Program-made: the position numbers and the translations under genes
Notes under the pieces: generated by a model
Seen by the model: only the letters and a program-made list of their open reading frames with translations
Database searches by the model: none
What the model was told of the DNA's origin: nothing
Origin: Prevotella sp. E13-27
Lineage (GTDB): Bacteria > Bacteroidota > Bacteroidia > Bacteroidales > Bacteroidaceae
Length of the DNA stretch: 64,000 bases
Reading direction: 5' to 3'
NCBI RefSeq assembly: GCF_023217965.1
Contig: NZ_JALPSC010000001.1
Location: 1,798,001-1,862,000, forward strand
Shown here: positions 1 to 7,145 of the stretch, in pieces
How the letters are laid out: the number at the start of each line of letters is the position of its first letter
How positions within the stretch are numbered: position 1 is the stretch's first letter

Positions 1-429
1 TATGTGGTCTTCTGACAGTGCGGCAAAATGGTCAAACGTTTCTGTCTCCTGCGTGACGCTGGCTATGATGCCTGCTACATGTAACTGGCGAAGACTCTCC
101 AGATTGTGACGCTCGTGTTCAAAGTTCTCATGAGAGTTCATGCTAATCACGGCGTAACCTGCCTTGCTTGCCTCCTGCTCAATGCCGTCGAGCACAGAGG
201 AGTAGAAGAGGGTTACGCCGTGAGGCACTATGACGCCAATGACTGGCAGCTGTCCGCTGCGCAGCGAGTTGGCAATGAAGTTCTTTGAGTAGTGCATCTC
301 ACGTGCAGTATCCATAACCATCTTGCGCGTCTGTTTGCTGATGGCAGGATTGTCTTGTAATGCACGCGACACTGTGGCAACGCTCAGTCCGAGCTTTGCG
401 GCAATGTCTTTAAGGGATGCTGGCTTCAC
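1..429 (-). CDS. LacI-family transcriptional regulator (N-terminal part, runs off the window)
   Basis: I read this by translating the reverse complement. It starts at a GTG (429-427) and stays open for 143 codons to the window edge. The first residues, KPASLKDIAAKLGLSVATVS, are a typical LacI helix-turn-helix, followed by the hinge region and the start of the periplasmic-binding-protein-like sensor domain (GVIVPHG, DGIEQEA). Such proteins bind operators and respond to sugars or nucleosides; the ligand cannot be told because the C-terminal part is missing. An in-frame TAA at 450-448, which is the stop of the upstream gene, rules out an ATG further upstream. It lies 18 bases behind the DUF5606 gene and could be its last cotranscribed gene. 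Bacteroidetes members often regulate glycan loci. Confidence 0.85.
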   Translation of the reverse strand, partial: MKPASLKDIAAKLGLSVATVSRALQDNPAISKQTRKMVMDTAREMHYSKNFIANSLRSGQLPVIGVIVPHGVTLFYSSVLDGIEQEASKAGYAVISMNSHENFEHERHNLESLRQLHVAGIIASVTQETETFDHFAALSEDHI

Positions 430-447
430 GTCAGAGAATGTGTTTAT

Positions 448-885
448 TTATTCTGCTGCCTTCTCTTCAGTAGCAGTTTCAGCTTTTTCTTCATCCTTGA
501 AATCGGTGATTCCGTTTTCAATGAGAATGTTGTACCACTGAATGAGCTTCTTGATGTCACTGTTATGTACGCGGTCGCGGTCGAAGTTAGGGAGAACCTT
601 TGCGAAATAGTCGCGCAGATCGTCACCACTGGCTTTCTTGAAGTCTATGCTTGCCTTTTTGCCCCCTTCGAGTTCTTTTACCTTCTCGAAGACTTCCATC
701 AGTGCTATGTCTTCATCATCAGTGAACATAGCTATGTCGCCGAGTGATGTGATGCGGTCTGTGCCAAAAGCAGGCTGACGGCGATGTGTGCTGTCGAGTG
801 CTTCTACGATAAGGTTGTTGTTTCCACGAGAAACTAATTTGTAGAGTCCGGGCTTTCCGGAAATTGCTAAAATTGTCTGTTGCAT
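448..885 (-). CDS. DUF5606 family protein
   Basis: A 145-residue cytoplasmic protein without signal peptide. The N-terminal half (ILAISGKPGLYKLVSRG... LGDIAMFTDDEDIAL) matches what I know of the Bacteroidetes-restricted DUF5606 family, and the second half has a charged helical segment ending in an acidic Glu/Ala-rich tail. No enzymatic motif is visible and the function is unknown. Its start overlaps the end of coaE by 19 bases, so it is translationally coupled in the nusB-yajC-YbbR-coaE gene string; this order suggests a housekeeping role. The family name is from memory of the sequence pattern. Confidence 0.8.
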   Translation of the reverse strand: MQQTILAISGKPGLYKLVSRGNNNLIVEALDSTHRRQPAFGTDRITSLGDIAMFTDDEDIALMEVFEKVKELEGGKKASIDFKKASGDDLRDYFAKVLPNFDRDRVHNSDIKKLIQWYNILIENGITDFKDEEKAETATEEKAAE

Positions 886-1454
886 TGTCTATATATATAA
901 TAATGTGTATTTAATAGCGTGTCTATCTGTTCATCAAGAGATTGAACACCATCATTCGTGATTTCGAAATCTGCACGTTTTACTATTTCGCTCTGTTGCC
1001 ATTGGCGTCCTATCCATTCGCGTGCCTTGGCCTCACTGATGTTGTCGCGATTCATCACGCGCTCTATCCTTACATCTGTCGGTGCAGTGACAACGATTGT
1101 TTTGTCCACCAGTTGGTTGAATCCCGACTCAAACAGTATGGCACATTCCATCCAGTCATAGCCGCTTGACAGGAAATCCTCAGCAACTGCGGGATGAACA
1201 ATGTTGTCAATGGCCTTGGCGTTTTCATCAGATCTGAGCAGGAACTGTGCTATCACAGCTTTGTTGAGATTGCCATTATCAGTATATGCCTCTTTGCCGA
1301 TGAGACTTTCCAGTTCTGTCTTCAGCTTCTCTGAAGTGCGCATCAGACGTTTTGCTGCTGCATCGCAGTCATATACGTTTATTCCGCGTTCCTTCAGTAA
1401 TTTGCAGACATAGCTTTTGCCGCTCCCTATGCCACCAGTTATTCCTACTTTCAT
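867..1454 (-). CDS. coaE: Dephospho-CoA kinase
   Basis: CoaE phosphorylates the ribose 3'-hydroxyl of dephospho-CoA, the last step of coenzyme A synthesis, in the cytoplasm. The 195-residue length is normal. The P-loop GGIGSGKS sits at residues 7-14, the conserved DCDAAAKRLM segment follows at about 29, and the lid region RVMNRDNIS with a downstream RQW is present near 133-151. It overlaps the upstream YbbR-like gene by four bases (ATGA) and the downstream DUF5606 gene by 19 bases, so all three are probably translated from one message. Confidence 0.95.
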   Translation of the reverse strand: MKVGITGGIGSGKSYVCKLLKERGINVYDCDAAAKRLMRTSEKLKTELESLIGKEAYTDNGNLNKAVIAQFLLRSDENAKAIDNIVHPAVAEDFLSSGYDWMECAILFESGFNQLVDKTIVVTAPTDVRIERVMNRDNISEAKAREWIGRQWQQSEIVKRADFEITNDGVQSLDEQIDTLLNTHYYIYRQCNRQF

Positions 1455-2434
1455 TGGTCTATGTCTTCAATGAGGTAGTCCAACTGCTTTTTGCTTAGTG
1501 ACGCCTTGCTTATACCGGCAGGAACCTTACGCAGATAGATGTTGCACTTCTGTGAAGGGTTGTCCTTTATCTCGTTGTAGTCTGCCACCACCTGAAAATC
1601 CTTTGCCGACAGTTTCTTGTATGTCTTTACACCTGCTACAAAGTTAACTGTGACTTTGGCAGGGAATAGGCGTAGCACCTTTCCCTCGGGCATGTTTATT
1701 CCTTCCACAGGAACACCTTCGATGCTTTCCTCGGTAAGGATGTCCGTCATGAACCTAATGTTTACAACATCTGGAACAATCTTTACCCCAGGGGCCTTTT
1801 GGATATTAGCTTTCACTGAGAGTGTGTCGCGGAAATTCGTGTAGTTCAACTCTTCAGTGCTTATATAAGTTATGCTGTCCAGTTTGCTGTGTGGGGCGTA
1901 GATGGTAACAGAGTCAGGGTCGTACGTGACGGCTGATATGTAGTAGAGAGCGTCTGGCTTTACGTGTCCTTTGTAGATAACAGGCACTCGTTTCTTTTCA
2001 CCAAAGTTATAATAGAATGTAAGTCGCTCTGGCTTTACACTCACCAGTTTCGTTGAGGCGCTAAGCTTCGGTGTTATCAACTTTGAGATCTCTGTTGCTG
2101 TTATTTCACCCTTGCCTCCCTGTTTTGCATGTTGGGAGAAGTCTATGCTTATATTCTTAAGCACGTCACCATACAGATACGTCAGCAGGGTAATTCCCTT
2201 GTCACTAACTGTAATACGAATGGTATCGGTCTCCGGTGATGTGAGCATTGCGGTCTTTGGAACGTTGGCATAGTGTATTGGCACTCTTACCTCCTGCTCA
2301 TATGTCTCGTTGAGGGTCATTAGCAGCCAGAAAATGCCAGCCACGGCAAAGAAAAACAAAAAAGTCAGCAACTCCCTGTTCACTTTGCTGAACAGGAAAT
2401 TACCGACGGTCTTGATGATGCTCTGTAAACTCAA
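1451..2434 (-). CDS. YbbR-like domain protein (CdaR-type)
   Basis: A 327-residue protein with one membrane segment near the N terminus (about residues 22-40, LLTFLFFFAVAGIFWLLMTL) followed by extracytoplasmic YbbR-like beta repeats (VRVPIHYANVP, RVPVIYKGHVKPDALYYIS, IEGVPVEGINMP). In Firmicutes YbbR proteins (CdaR) control the diadenylate cyclase CdaA; no cyclase gene is adjacent here, so that role is only an analogy. It lies between yajC and coaE, a common Bacteroidetes arrangement, with 21 bases to yajC. Confidence 0.85.
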   Translation of the reverse strand: MSLQSIIKTVGNFLFSKVNRELLTFLFFFAVAGIFWLLMTLNETYEQEVRVPIHYANVPKTAMLTSPETDTIRITVSDKGITLLTYLYGDVLKNISIDFSQHAKQGGKGEITATEISKLITPKLSASTKLVSVKPERLTFYYNFGEKKRVPVIYKGHVKPDALYYISAVTYDPDSVTIYAPHSKLDSITYISTEELNYTNFRDTLSVKANIQKAPGVKIVPDVVNIRFMTDILTEESIEGVPVEGINMPEGKVLRLFPAKVTVNFVAGVKTYKKLSAKDFQVVADYNEIKDNPSQKCNIYLRKVPAGISKASLSKKQLDYLIEDIDQ

Positions 2435-2455
2435 AGCCTGATAGTTTGATATTCG

Positions 2456-2773
2456 TTATTTCTGAAGTGGGGTGCTGTTCATGTCTTTAAAGACAGAATT
2501 CTTGTCAACAGTAACCACTACGTCGTGAGCTATCTTTACGTCAACGGTGTTCTTTGCGAGATCAATGCTCTTCACTGTGCCATAGATGCCGCCGCCAGTT
2601 ACAACGGGCGTACCTGTGGTCAGTTCGTTCTGGAACTTCTGTATCTCTTTCTGACGCTTCTGCTGTGGGCGAATCATGAAGAAATACATTATTGCGAAGA
2701 TAGCTACGAACATGAGAATCATGCTCCATCCTCCACCTTGTGCACCCTGTGCTTGAAGAAAAATACTTGTCAT
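2456..2773 (-). CDS. yajC: Preprotein translocase accessory subunit YajC
   Basis: A 105-residue protein with a single N-terminal transmembrane helix (about residues 17-34, MILMFVAIFAIMYFFMIRP) followed by the signature RPQQKRQKE and a small cytoplasmic domain with TGTPVVTGGGIYGTV. YajC associates with SecDF-YidC and the Sec translocon in the inner membrane. It sits between nusB and the YbbR-like gene in one minus-strand gene string. Confidence 0.95.
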   Translation of the reverse strand: MTSIFLQAQGAQGGGWSMILMFVAIFAIMYFFMIRPQQKRQKEIQKFQNELTTGTPVVTGGGIYGTVKSIDLAKNTVDVKIAHDVVVTVDKNSVFKDMNSTPLQK

Positions 2774-2822
2774 TGTTGGTCCTTTTATTTTAGTTTTATA
2801 ATCTTTTTGTTTCTTGCGTATT

Positions 2823-3749
2823 TTACAATTGTTTCATCAGCTTGCCTGTGTTTATGAGATGATGGGCAATTGCGTCAAGCATACCGTTTATATAGCCTGC
2901 ACTGCGTGGGGTGGAGTAGAACTTTGCCAGTTCCACATATTCGTTTATGGTCACGCTCAGTGGTATGCTTGGGAAGTTCATCATCTCCGCAATGGCAATC
3001 TGCATGATGATAACATCCATATATGCCAGTCGGCTGAAGTCCCAGTTCTGCGATGCTTCGCTCATCATGTGCTGATAGTCGTTGGCATTAAGTATGGTTG
3101 CACGGAACAACTTGCGTGCATAGTCCTTCTCTTCCTCGCTGTCATATTCTGGGAGAAGTTCCTGGTTCGCACCATTCTTCTCCTCAAAACGCTTGATGGT
3201 CTTCAGAACGAAGGTGTCAACCACGTCCTTGTCGTCGTTCCAGTAGAGACTCTGCTCTTCAAGCAGTGAGTCCAAGTCTTCATTTTCCTGGATGAGCGCA
3301 CGATAAAGTTTCCGCCAAAGCTCACGGTCGGCAGCGTAATTGTCCTCGCTGTCATCCATATATTCTTTGTATATCTGACTTTGCTCTATCTGCTCGAACA
3401 GTCTGCCGATAAACTCTGGAGAGTCGTTCCATGTGCGTTTCTGAGTCTCCATGAATTCTGCCAGCTGGGTGTTCTCTTCCAGCTGAAGAGCAAAACGGTT
3501 GTATGCAAACTTCTGTGATGGCGCTTTGCTGCCCTCGCGAGCAGCTTTAGCCTGTGCTATCTCTAATCTGCGGCGTGACTCTTTTGTAATCGCTACAATA
3601 AGTGCGAGCAGATGGTTGTACAGGTCGTATGCTTTCGACATGCTGAAAAACAACTCCTTCTCTGCCGTGTCAATATTCTTGTTGCCGTTCTGATAGTACG
3701 CGTAGGTTAACTGAACAATTTTAATTCGTATGATTTCTCGATTAATCAT
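2823..3749 (-). CDS. nusB: Transcription antitermination factor NusB (long Bacteroidetes form)
   Basis: NusB binds boxA RNA with NusE (S10) in rRNA antitermination. The C-terminal 150 residues carry the NusB fold (ARKLFRATILNANDYQHMM, LAYMDVIIMQIAIAEMMNFPSIPLSVTINEYVELAKFYSTPRSAGYINGMLD, shown here in pieces). The 308-residue length is about twice that of E. coli NusB because of a charged N-terminal extension, which is usual in Bacteroidetes. It is the first gene of the minus-strand string and has its own promoter-like box at 3776-3783. Confidence 0.92.
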   Translation of the reverse strand: MINREIIRIKIVQLTYAYYQNGNKNIDTAEKELFFSMSKAYDLYNHLLALIVAITKESRRRLEIAQAKAAREGSKAPSQKFAYNRFALQLEENTQLAEFMETQKRTWNDSPEFIGRLFEQIEQSQIYKEYMDDSEDNYAADRELWRKLYRALIQENEDLDSLLEEQSLYWNDDKDVVDTFVLKTIKRFEEKNGANQELLPEYDSEEEKDYARKLFRATILNANDYQHMMSEASQNWDFSRLAYMDVIIMQIAIAEMMNFPSIPLSVTINEYVELAKFYSTPRSAGYINGMLDAIAHHLINTGKLMKQL

Positions 3750-3775
3750 CTCTTATATATTTATGTTGTCGGTTG

Positions 3776-3783
3776 CAAAATTA
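3776..3783 (-). promoter_or_regulatory. Candidate -7 box upstream of nusB
   Basis: The minus strand reads TAATTTTG here, matching the Bacteroidetes -7 consensus TAnnTTTG. It would start transcription about 23 bases upstream of the nusB ATG. The -33 element is not clear. Confidence 0.55.
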
Positions 3784-3846
3784 GCTATTTTTCCGCTATT
3801 TAGCAAGAAAAAGAATCTTTTTTAAGCATTTTCATGCGAAAACGTG

Positions 3847-3875
3847 TTGTATTTCAATTATAATTACTAACTTTG
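3847..3875 (+). promoter_or_regulatory. Candidate promoter of the rplY-pth-S4 genes
   Basis: TTG at 3847-3849 is followed 18 bases later by TAACTTTG at 3868-3875, the Bacteroidetes primary sigma pattern. The resulting leader before rplY is about 95 bases and holds a small GCTTT/AAAGC hairpin near 3881-3895. The 3750-3973 gap is divergent and serves nusB on one side and rplY on the other. Confidence 0.6.
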
Positions 3876-3973
3876 CACCCGCTTTTCGCGAAAGCACTAC
3901 GAAAAATCGTGTCGTGTGATGGTGAATTAAGCAGATTTTTATTTACAAACTTAATTTAGAGTAACACAAAGTT

Positions 3974-4567
3974 ATGAGAGAAATTACAATCAATGGTCAG
4001 AAGCGTGAGGCTATCGGCAAGAAGGCTTCTAAGCAGCAGCGCAAAGAGGGACTTGTTCCCTGCAATCTGTATGGTGAGGTAAAGGGTGCAAACGGTCAGC
4101 CTGAGGCACTCGCTTTCACAGCTCCAATGTCTGAGCTGCGTAAGGCAGTTTACAGCCCACATGTTTTCATTGTTAACCTTGTTATCGATGGTAAGGAGCG
4201 TAAGGCTATCATCAAGGAGCTCCAGTTCCACCCAACAACAGACGCTCTTCTGCACGCTGACTTCTATGAGGTAAATGATACAAAGGCAATCACTGTAGGT
4301 ATTCCTGTTAAGCTCAACGGCTTGGCACAGGGCGTACGCGAGGGTGGTAAGCTGAACCTCTCTATCCGCAAGATTGATGTTACTGCTCCATACAAGCAGA
4401 TTCCTGAGATTCTTAATATCGACGTTACAAACCTCGGTCTGGGCAAGGCTATCAAGGTTGGTCAGCTGAGCTTCGAAGGCTTGCAGCTTGCTACACCTGC
4501 TCAGGTTGTTGTATGCTCGGTTAAGGAGACACGTGCTTCTAAGGCCGCTGCTGCAGTTGCAGAGTAA
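3974..4567 (+). CDS. rplY: 50S ribosomal protein L25 (Ctc form)
   Basis: L25 binds 5S rRNA. The N-terminal part (EITINGQKREAIGKKASKQQRKEG) is the 5S-binding L25 domain and the following beta domain (FYEVNDTKAITVGIPVKLNGLAQGVREGG) is the TL5/Ctc C-terminal domain, giving the 197-residue long form. The C terminus is an Ala-rich tail. It begins a plus-strand run with pth 16 bases downstream, an order seen in many bacteria. Codon use is strongly biased, as expected for a ribosomal protein. Confidence 0.96.
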   Translation: MREITINGQKREAIGKKASKQQRKEGLVPCNLYGEVKGANGQPEALAFTAPMSELRKAVYSPHVFIVNLVIDGKERKAIIKELQFHPTTDALLHADFYEVNDTKAITVGIPVKLNGLAQGVREGGKLNLSIRKIDVTAPYKQIPEILNIDVTNLGLGKAIKVGQLSFEGLQLATPAQVVVCSVKETRASKAAAAVAE

Positions 4568-4583
4568 TAGGGTTCTGTAGGAC

Positions 4584-5156
4584 ATGGACAAGTACTTGAT
4601 TGTCGGCTTGGGCAATGTCGGTGATGAATATGACATGACCCGCCACAATACAGGATTTATGGTATTGGATGCTTTTGCGAAGGCATCCAATATCGTTTTT
4701 CAAGATAAGCGTTACGGTTTCATTGCCGAGACTTCACTGAAGGGGCGTAAGGTGTTTCTTCTGAAGCCTTCCACATACATGAACCTTAGTGGTAATGCTG
4801 TTCGTTACTGGCTTAATCAGGAGAACATTGACCAAGAGCGTCTTCTCGTTATTTCTGATGACGTGGCTTTGCCACTTGGCGCTTTCCGTCTTAAGGCAAG
4901 TGGTTCAAATGGCGGGCATAACGGCTTGGGACATATCCAGCAGCTTATTGGCCAGAACTATGCCCGACTGCGAATGGGTATCGGCAATGACTTTGCACGT
5001 GGTCAGCAGGTTGACTGGGTGCTTGGACGCTATGATGAAGACGACTTGAAAACGCTGCAACCCAGTATTGATACTGCTGTGGAAATAATAAAAAGCTTCG
5101 TACTGGCAGGCATTGACATTACGATGAATCAGTTTAACAAACTTGGAAAGAAATGA
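4584..5156 (+). CDS. pth: Peptidyl-tRNA hydrolase
   Basis: Pth cleaves the ester bond of peptidyl-tRNAs that drop off ribosomes. The 190-residue protein starts [24 protein letters not shown], containing the conserved Asn and catalytic His of the TRHN motif at about residues 19-22, and has the family segments [12 protein letters not shown] and GGHNGLGHI. It follows rplY closely and overlaps the S4 gene by four bases (ATGA). Confidence 0.97.
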   Translation: MDKYLIVGLGNVGDEYDMTRHNTGFMVLDAFAKASNIVFQDKRYGFIAETSLKGRKVFLLKPSTYMNLSGNAVRYWLNQENIDQERLLVISDDVALPLGAFRLKASGSNGGHNGLGHIQQLIGQNYARLRMGIGNDFARGQQVDWVLGRYDEDDLKTLQPSIDTAVEIIKSFVLAGIDITMNQFNKLGKK

Positions 5157-5590
5157 GTGAGGCTCGTATTGACAAGTGGCTATGGGCTGCACGTATTTTT
5201 AAGACTCGTTCTATTGCTGCCGATGCGTGTAAGAATGGTAGGGTAATGGTGGGAGGCACCACGGTTAAACCATCACGTATGGTTAAGGAGGGTGAGACTG
5301 TCAGTGTAAGAAAGCCGCCTGTCACCTATTCGTTCAAGATACTCAAAACCATTGAGCAGCGTGTTGGTGCAAAACTGTTGCCGGAGATATACGAGAATGT
5401 TACCACAGCAGATCAGTATGAACTGCTCGAGATGAACCGCATCAGTGGATTTGTTAACCGCGCCCGCGGCACAGGACGTCCCACGAAAAAAGACCGGAGG
5501 GCAATGGACGCCTTCGTGCAGCCGTCGCTTGAAGGCTTTGGTGATTTCGACGATTTTGACTTCGGCGAAGACTGGGATGATGAAGCCTGA
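5153..5590 (+). CDS. S4-domain RNA-binding protein (Hsp15/HslR family)
   Basis: A 145-residue protein with an N-terminal S4 domain ([21 protein letters not shown]... [20 protein letters not shown]) like E. coli Hsp15, which binds stalled 50S subunits carrying nascent peptide. The C terminus is an acidic Asp/Phe-rich tail ([13 protein letters not shown]). Translational coupling with pth by a four-base overlap fits a shared role in handling failed translation products; that link is an inference. Confidence 0.88.
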   Translation: MSEARIDKWLWAARIFKTRSIAADACKNGRVMVGGTTVKPSRMVKEGETVSVRKPPVTYSFKILKTIEQRVGAKLLPEIYENVTTADQYELLEMNRISGFVNRARGTGRPTKKDRRAMDAFVQPSLEGFGDFDDFDFGEDWDDEA

Positions 5591-5618
5591 TAATGATTAT
5601 CTCATTTTTAAATTTCTT

Positions 5619-5654
5619 CAGGGGTACTTGCTAAACCCCCTTAAACAAAACAAG
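5619..5654 (+). promoter_or_regulatory. preQ1-I riboswitch controlling queF
   Basis: The leader between the S4 gene and queF folds as a compact H-type pseudoknot. AGGGG (5620-5624) pairs with CCCCT (5637-5641), the loop CTTG (5627-5630) can pair with CAAG (5651-5654), and the linker TTAAACAAAACAAG is almost identical to the A-rich tail of the Thermoanaerobacter tengcongensis preQ1 aptamer as I remember it. The queF ATG begins at 5659, four bases after the pseudoknot, so ligand binding should block ribosome access. QueF makes preQ1, so this is direct end-product feedback. Confidence 0.85.
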
Positions 5655-5658
5655 AATA

Positions 5659-6126
5659 ATGGACACAAACAGAAGACAAGAAGGACTGCAGCTCCTTGGT
5701 AAGGAGACCGACTATGCTGCAACTTATGCTCCTGAGGTTTTGGAAACCTTTCAGAACCGTCATCCGGAGAATGATTACTGGGTTCAGTTCAACTGCCCTG
5801 AGTTTACAAGCCTTTGCCCTATTACAGGCCAGCCAGATTTCGCAGAGATAAAAATTTTGTATATGCCAGGTGAGCGAATGGTTGAGTCGAAGAGCTTAAA
5901 ACTGTATCTCTTTTCATTCCGCAATCATGGTGATTTCCATGAAGACTGCGTTAATATCATTATGAAAGACCTCGTCAAGCTGATGCAGCCTAAGTATATT
6001 GAGGTGGTCGGACTTTTCATGCCTCGCGGCGGCATCAGTATATATCCCTATGCCAACTATGGGCGTCCGGGAACAAAATATGAGAAGATGGCTGAGCAGC
6101 GTATGCTACAGCATCATGCATTATAA
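5659..6126 (+). CDS. queF: NADPH-dependent 7-cyano-7-deazaguanine reductase
   Basis: QueF reduces preQ0 to preQ1 in queuosine synthesis. The 155-residue unimodular form has the catalytic Cys in [12 protein letters not shown], the conserved ESKSLKLYL substrate-binding strand and the [12 protein letters not shown] segment. It is the last gene before a strong terminator and is preceded directly by a preQ1-I riboswitch. No other queuosine gene is nearby. Confidence 0.97.
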   Translation: MDTNRRQEGLQLLGKETDYAATYAPEVLETFQNRHPENDYWVQFNCPEFTSLCPITGQPDFAEIKILYMPGERMVESKSLKLYLFSFRNHGDFHEDCVNIIMKDLVKLMQPKYIEVVGLFMPRGGISIYPYANYGRPGTKYEKMAEQRMLQHHAL

Positions 6127-6168
6127 AAAAACAGGACATGGATGCTTAGATTTCATGTCCTGTTTTTT
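6126..6168 (+). terminator. Intrinsic terminator after queF
   Basis: A 15-bp perfect stem (6126-6140 with 6154-6168; core ACAGGACATG/CATGTCCTGT) closes a 13-base loop and ends in a run of T. The A-tract on the left arm makes it work on both strands, so it can also end the lipoprotein gene that converges at 6192. Confidence 0.92.
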
Positions 6169-6191
6169 TATAGAATAAAATATTTCGTGTT

Positions 6192-6980
6192 CTATTCTTC
6201 AGTCTTTTTCGTGTAGTAGCTGTGGATACTGCTTTCCTTCGTACCGTTGGATTCATCTGTAGTGAAGAATTTCAGGACGAGTGAGTCTTTCTCCAGCAGG
6301 ACAAGCTCGCAGGTATCAGTGTTGGCAACGCGCATGTTGCCCAATGTGTCCATTGCCACTTCTGTCAGTAGCAACTTTCCATTATATATGTGCCATTGGC
6401 CATAGTGCTTTACCTTCGGATAGTCCACGGCTTCGTGGTCTTTAAATGATTCCCTGTTTATGGGGCGTAACCTTACGACATTGTCTTCTTTTATCTGCAT
6501 GGAGTATTCGCGTGGGGTGTTGAGCATCTCCTTAATCGAATCTGGCAGGTTCTCTATCTTCTGCTTCTCTGTCCTGCCCTCCATGTCGGCTCTCATGTGC
6601 AGTGATGGCATGATATTATAGCACCATGTGTTACGCAGGACTTTCATGTTGATGACATAGTCTGCCACCGTAGAGTCCTTACTGTTGCGCACAACGGCAA
6701 TGTTGTCTCCAATCTCCGGACGGCCGAAGACGTGTCTGTTGCGTGTCGCATTGAGGATGTTGAACGTGTCTGGGTCGGCCGCCACGTCGTTTAGTGGCAG
6801 GAATACGAGTATGGTATCCGTGCATCCGTCGCATGCCAACCCGTAAACGGTAGAGTCTCCTTCCAGGATTAGTGATAGTGAGTCACTGGTTGTTTCAGTC
6901 TCGTTCGTGGCTTCACTGTTTCCGCTGCATGATATGGTCAGCAGTGCTACCATAAATGATAAAAATGAAGTATGTCTCAT
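6192..6980 (-). CDS. Secreted lipoprotein of unknown function
   Basis: A 262-residue protein with a lipoprotein signal peptide and lipobox LLTISC (Cys18), then a Ser/Thr/Glu-rich linker. The body is beta-rich, and short segments such as KHYGQWHIYNGKLLLTEVAMD and DTCELVLLEKDSLVLKF suggest a lipocalin-like barrel at the C terminus; this is a guess from the strand pattern. It stands alone, convergent to queF and divergent from the carboxyltransferase gene. A TAATTTTG box at 7011-7004 on the minus strand could be its promoter. Confidence 0.75.
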   Translation of the reverse strand: MRHTSFLSFMVALLTISCSGNSEATNETETTSDSLSLILEGDSTVYGLACDGCTDTILVFLPLNDVAADPDTFNILNATRNRHVFGRPEIGDNIAVVRNSKDSTVADYVINMKVLRNTWCYNIMPSLHMRADMEGRTEKQKIENLPDSIKEMLNTPREYSMQIKEDNVVRLRPINRESFKDHEAVDYPKVKHYGQWHIYNGKLLLTEVAMDTLGNMRVANTDTCELVLLEKDSLVLKFFTTDESNGTKESSIHSYYTKKTEE

Positions 6981-7003
6981 TGAATTCTCGTTTATTTATG
7001 CCG

Positions 7004-7011
7004 CAAAATTA
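7004..7011 (-). promoter_or_regulatory. Candidate -7 box of the lipoprotein gene
   Basis: The minus strand reads TAATTTTG 23 bases upstream of the lipoprotein ATG. It is back to back with the plus-strand promoter at 7073-7102. Confidence 0.5.
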
Positions 7012-7072
7012 CAAAAAAAATGTTTTACAACCACATTGCATAAGATTAATTAAGTTATATTTCGAAAAAGTC

Positions 7073-7102
7073 TTGCATAACCAATTATTTTGTGTATCTT
7101 TG
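7073..7102 (+). promoter_or_regulatory. Promoter of the carboxyltransferase gene
   Basis: TTG at 7073-7075, 19 bases, then TATCTTTG at 7095-7102, an excellent match to the Bacteroidetes consensus. The predicted leader is about 40 bases and AT-rich. Confidence 0.75.
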
Positions 7103-7145
7103 CAGCATATTTCTTGTATTCTTATTTAATTGCAAACTATAAACT

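Noticed and set aside
3876..3973. Ribosomal-protein leader regulating rplY
   Set aside because: Only a small GCTTT/AAAGC hairpin is present; no L25-binding or riboswitch-like fold can be supported.
3956..4690. 244-codon open frame antisense to rplY and pth
   Set aside because: Cys/Leu-rich translation with no family features; it mirrors the biased codons of a highly expressed ribosomal gene.
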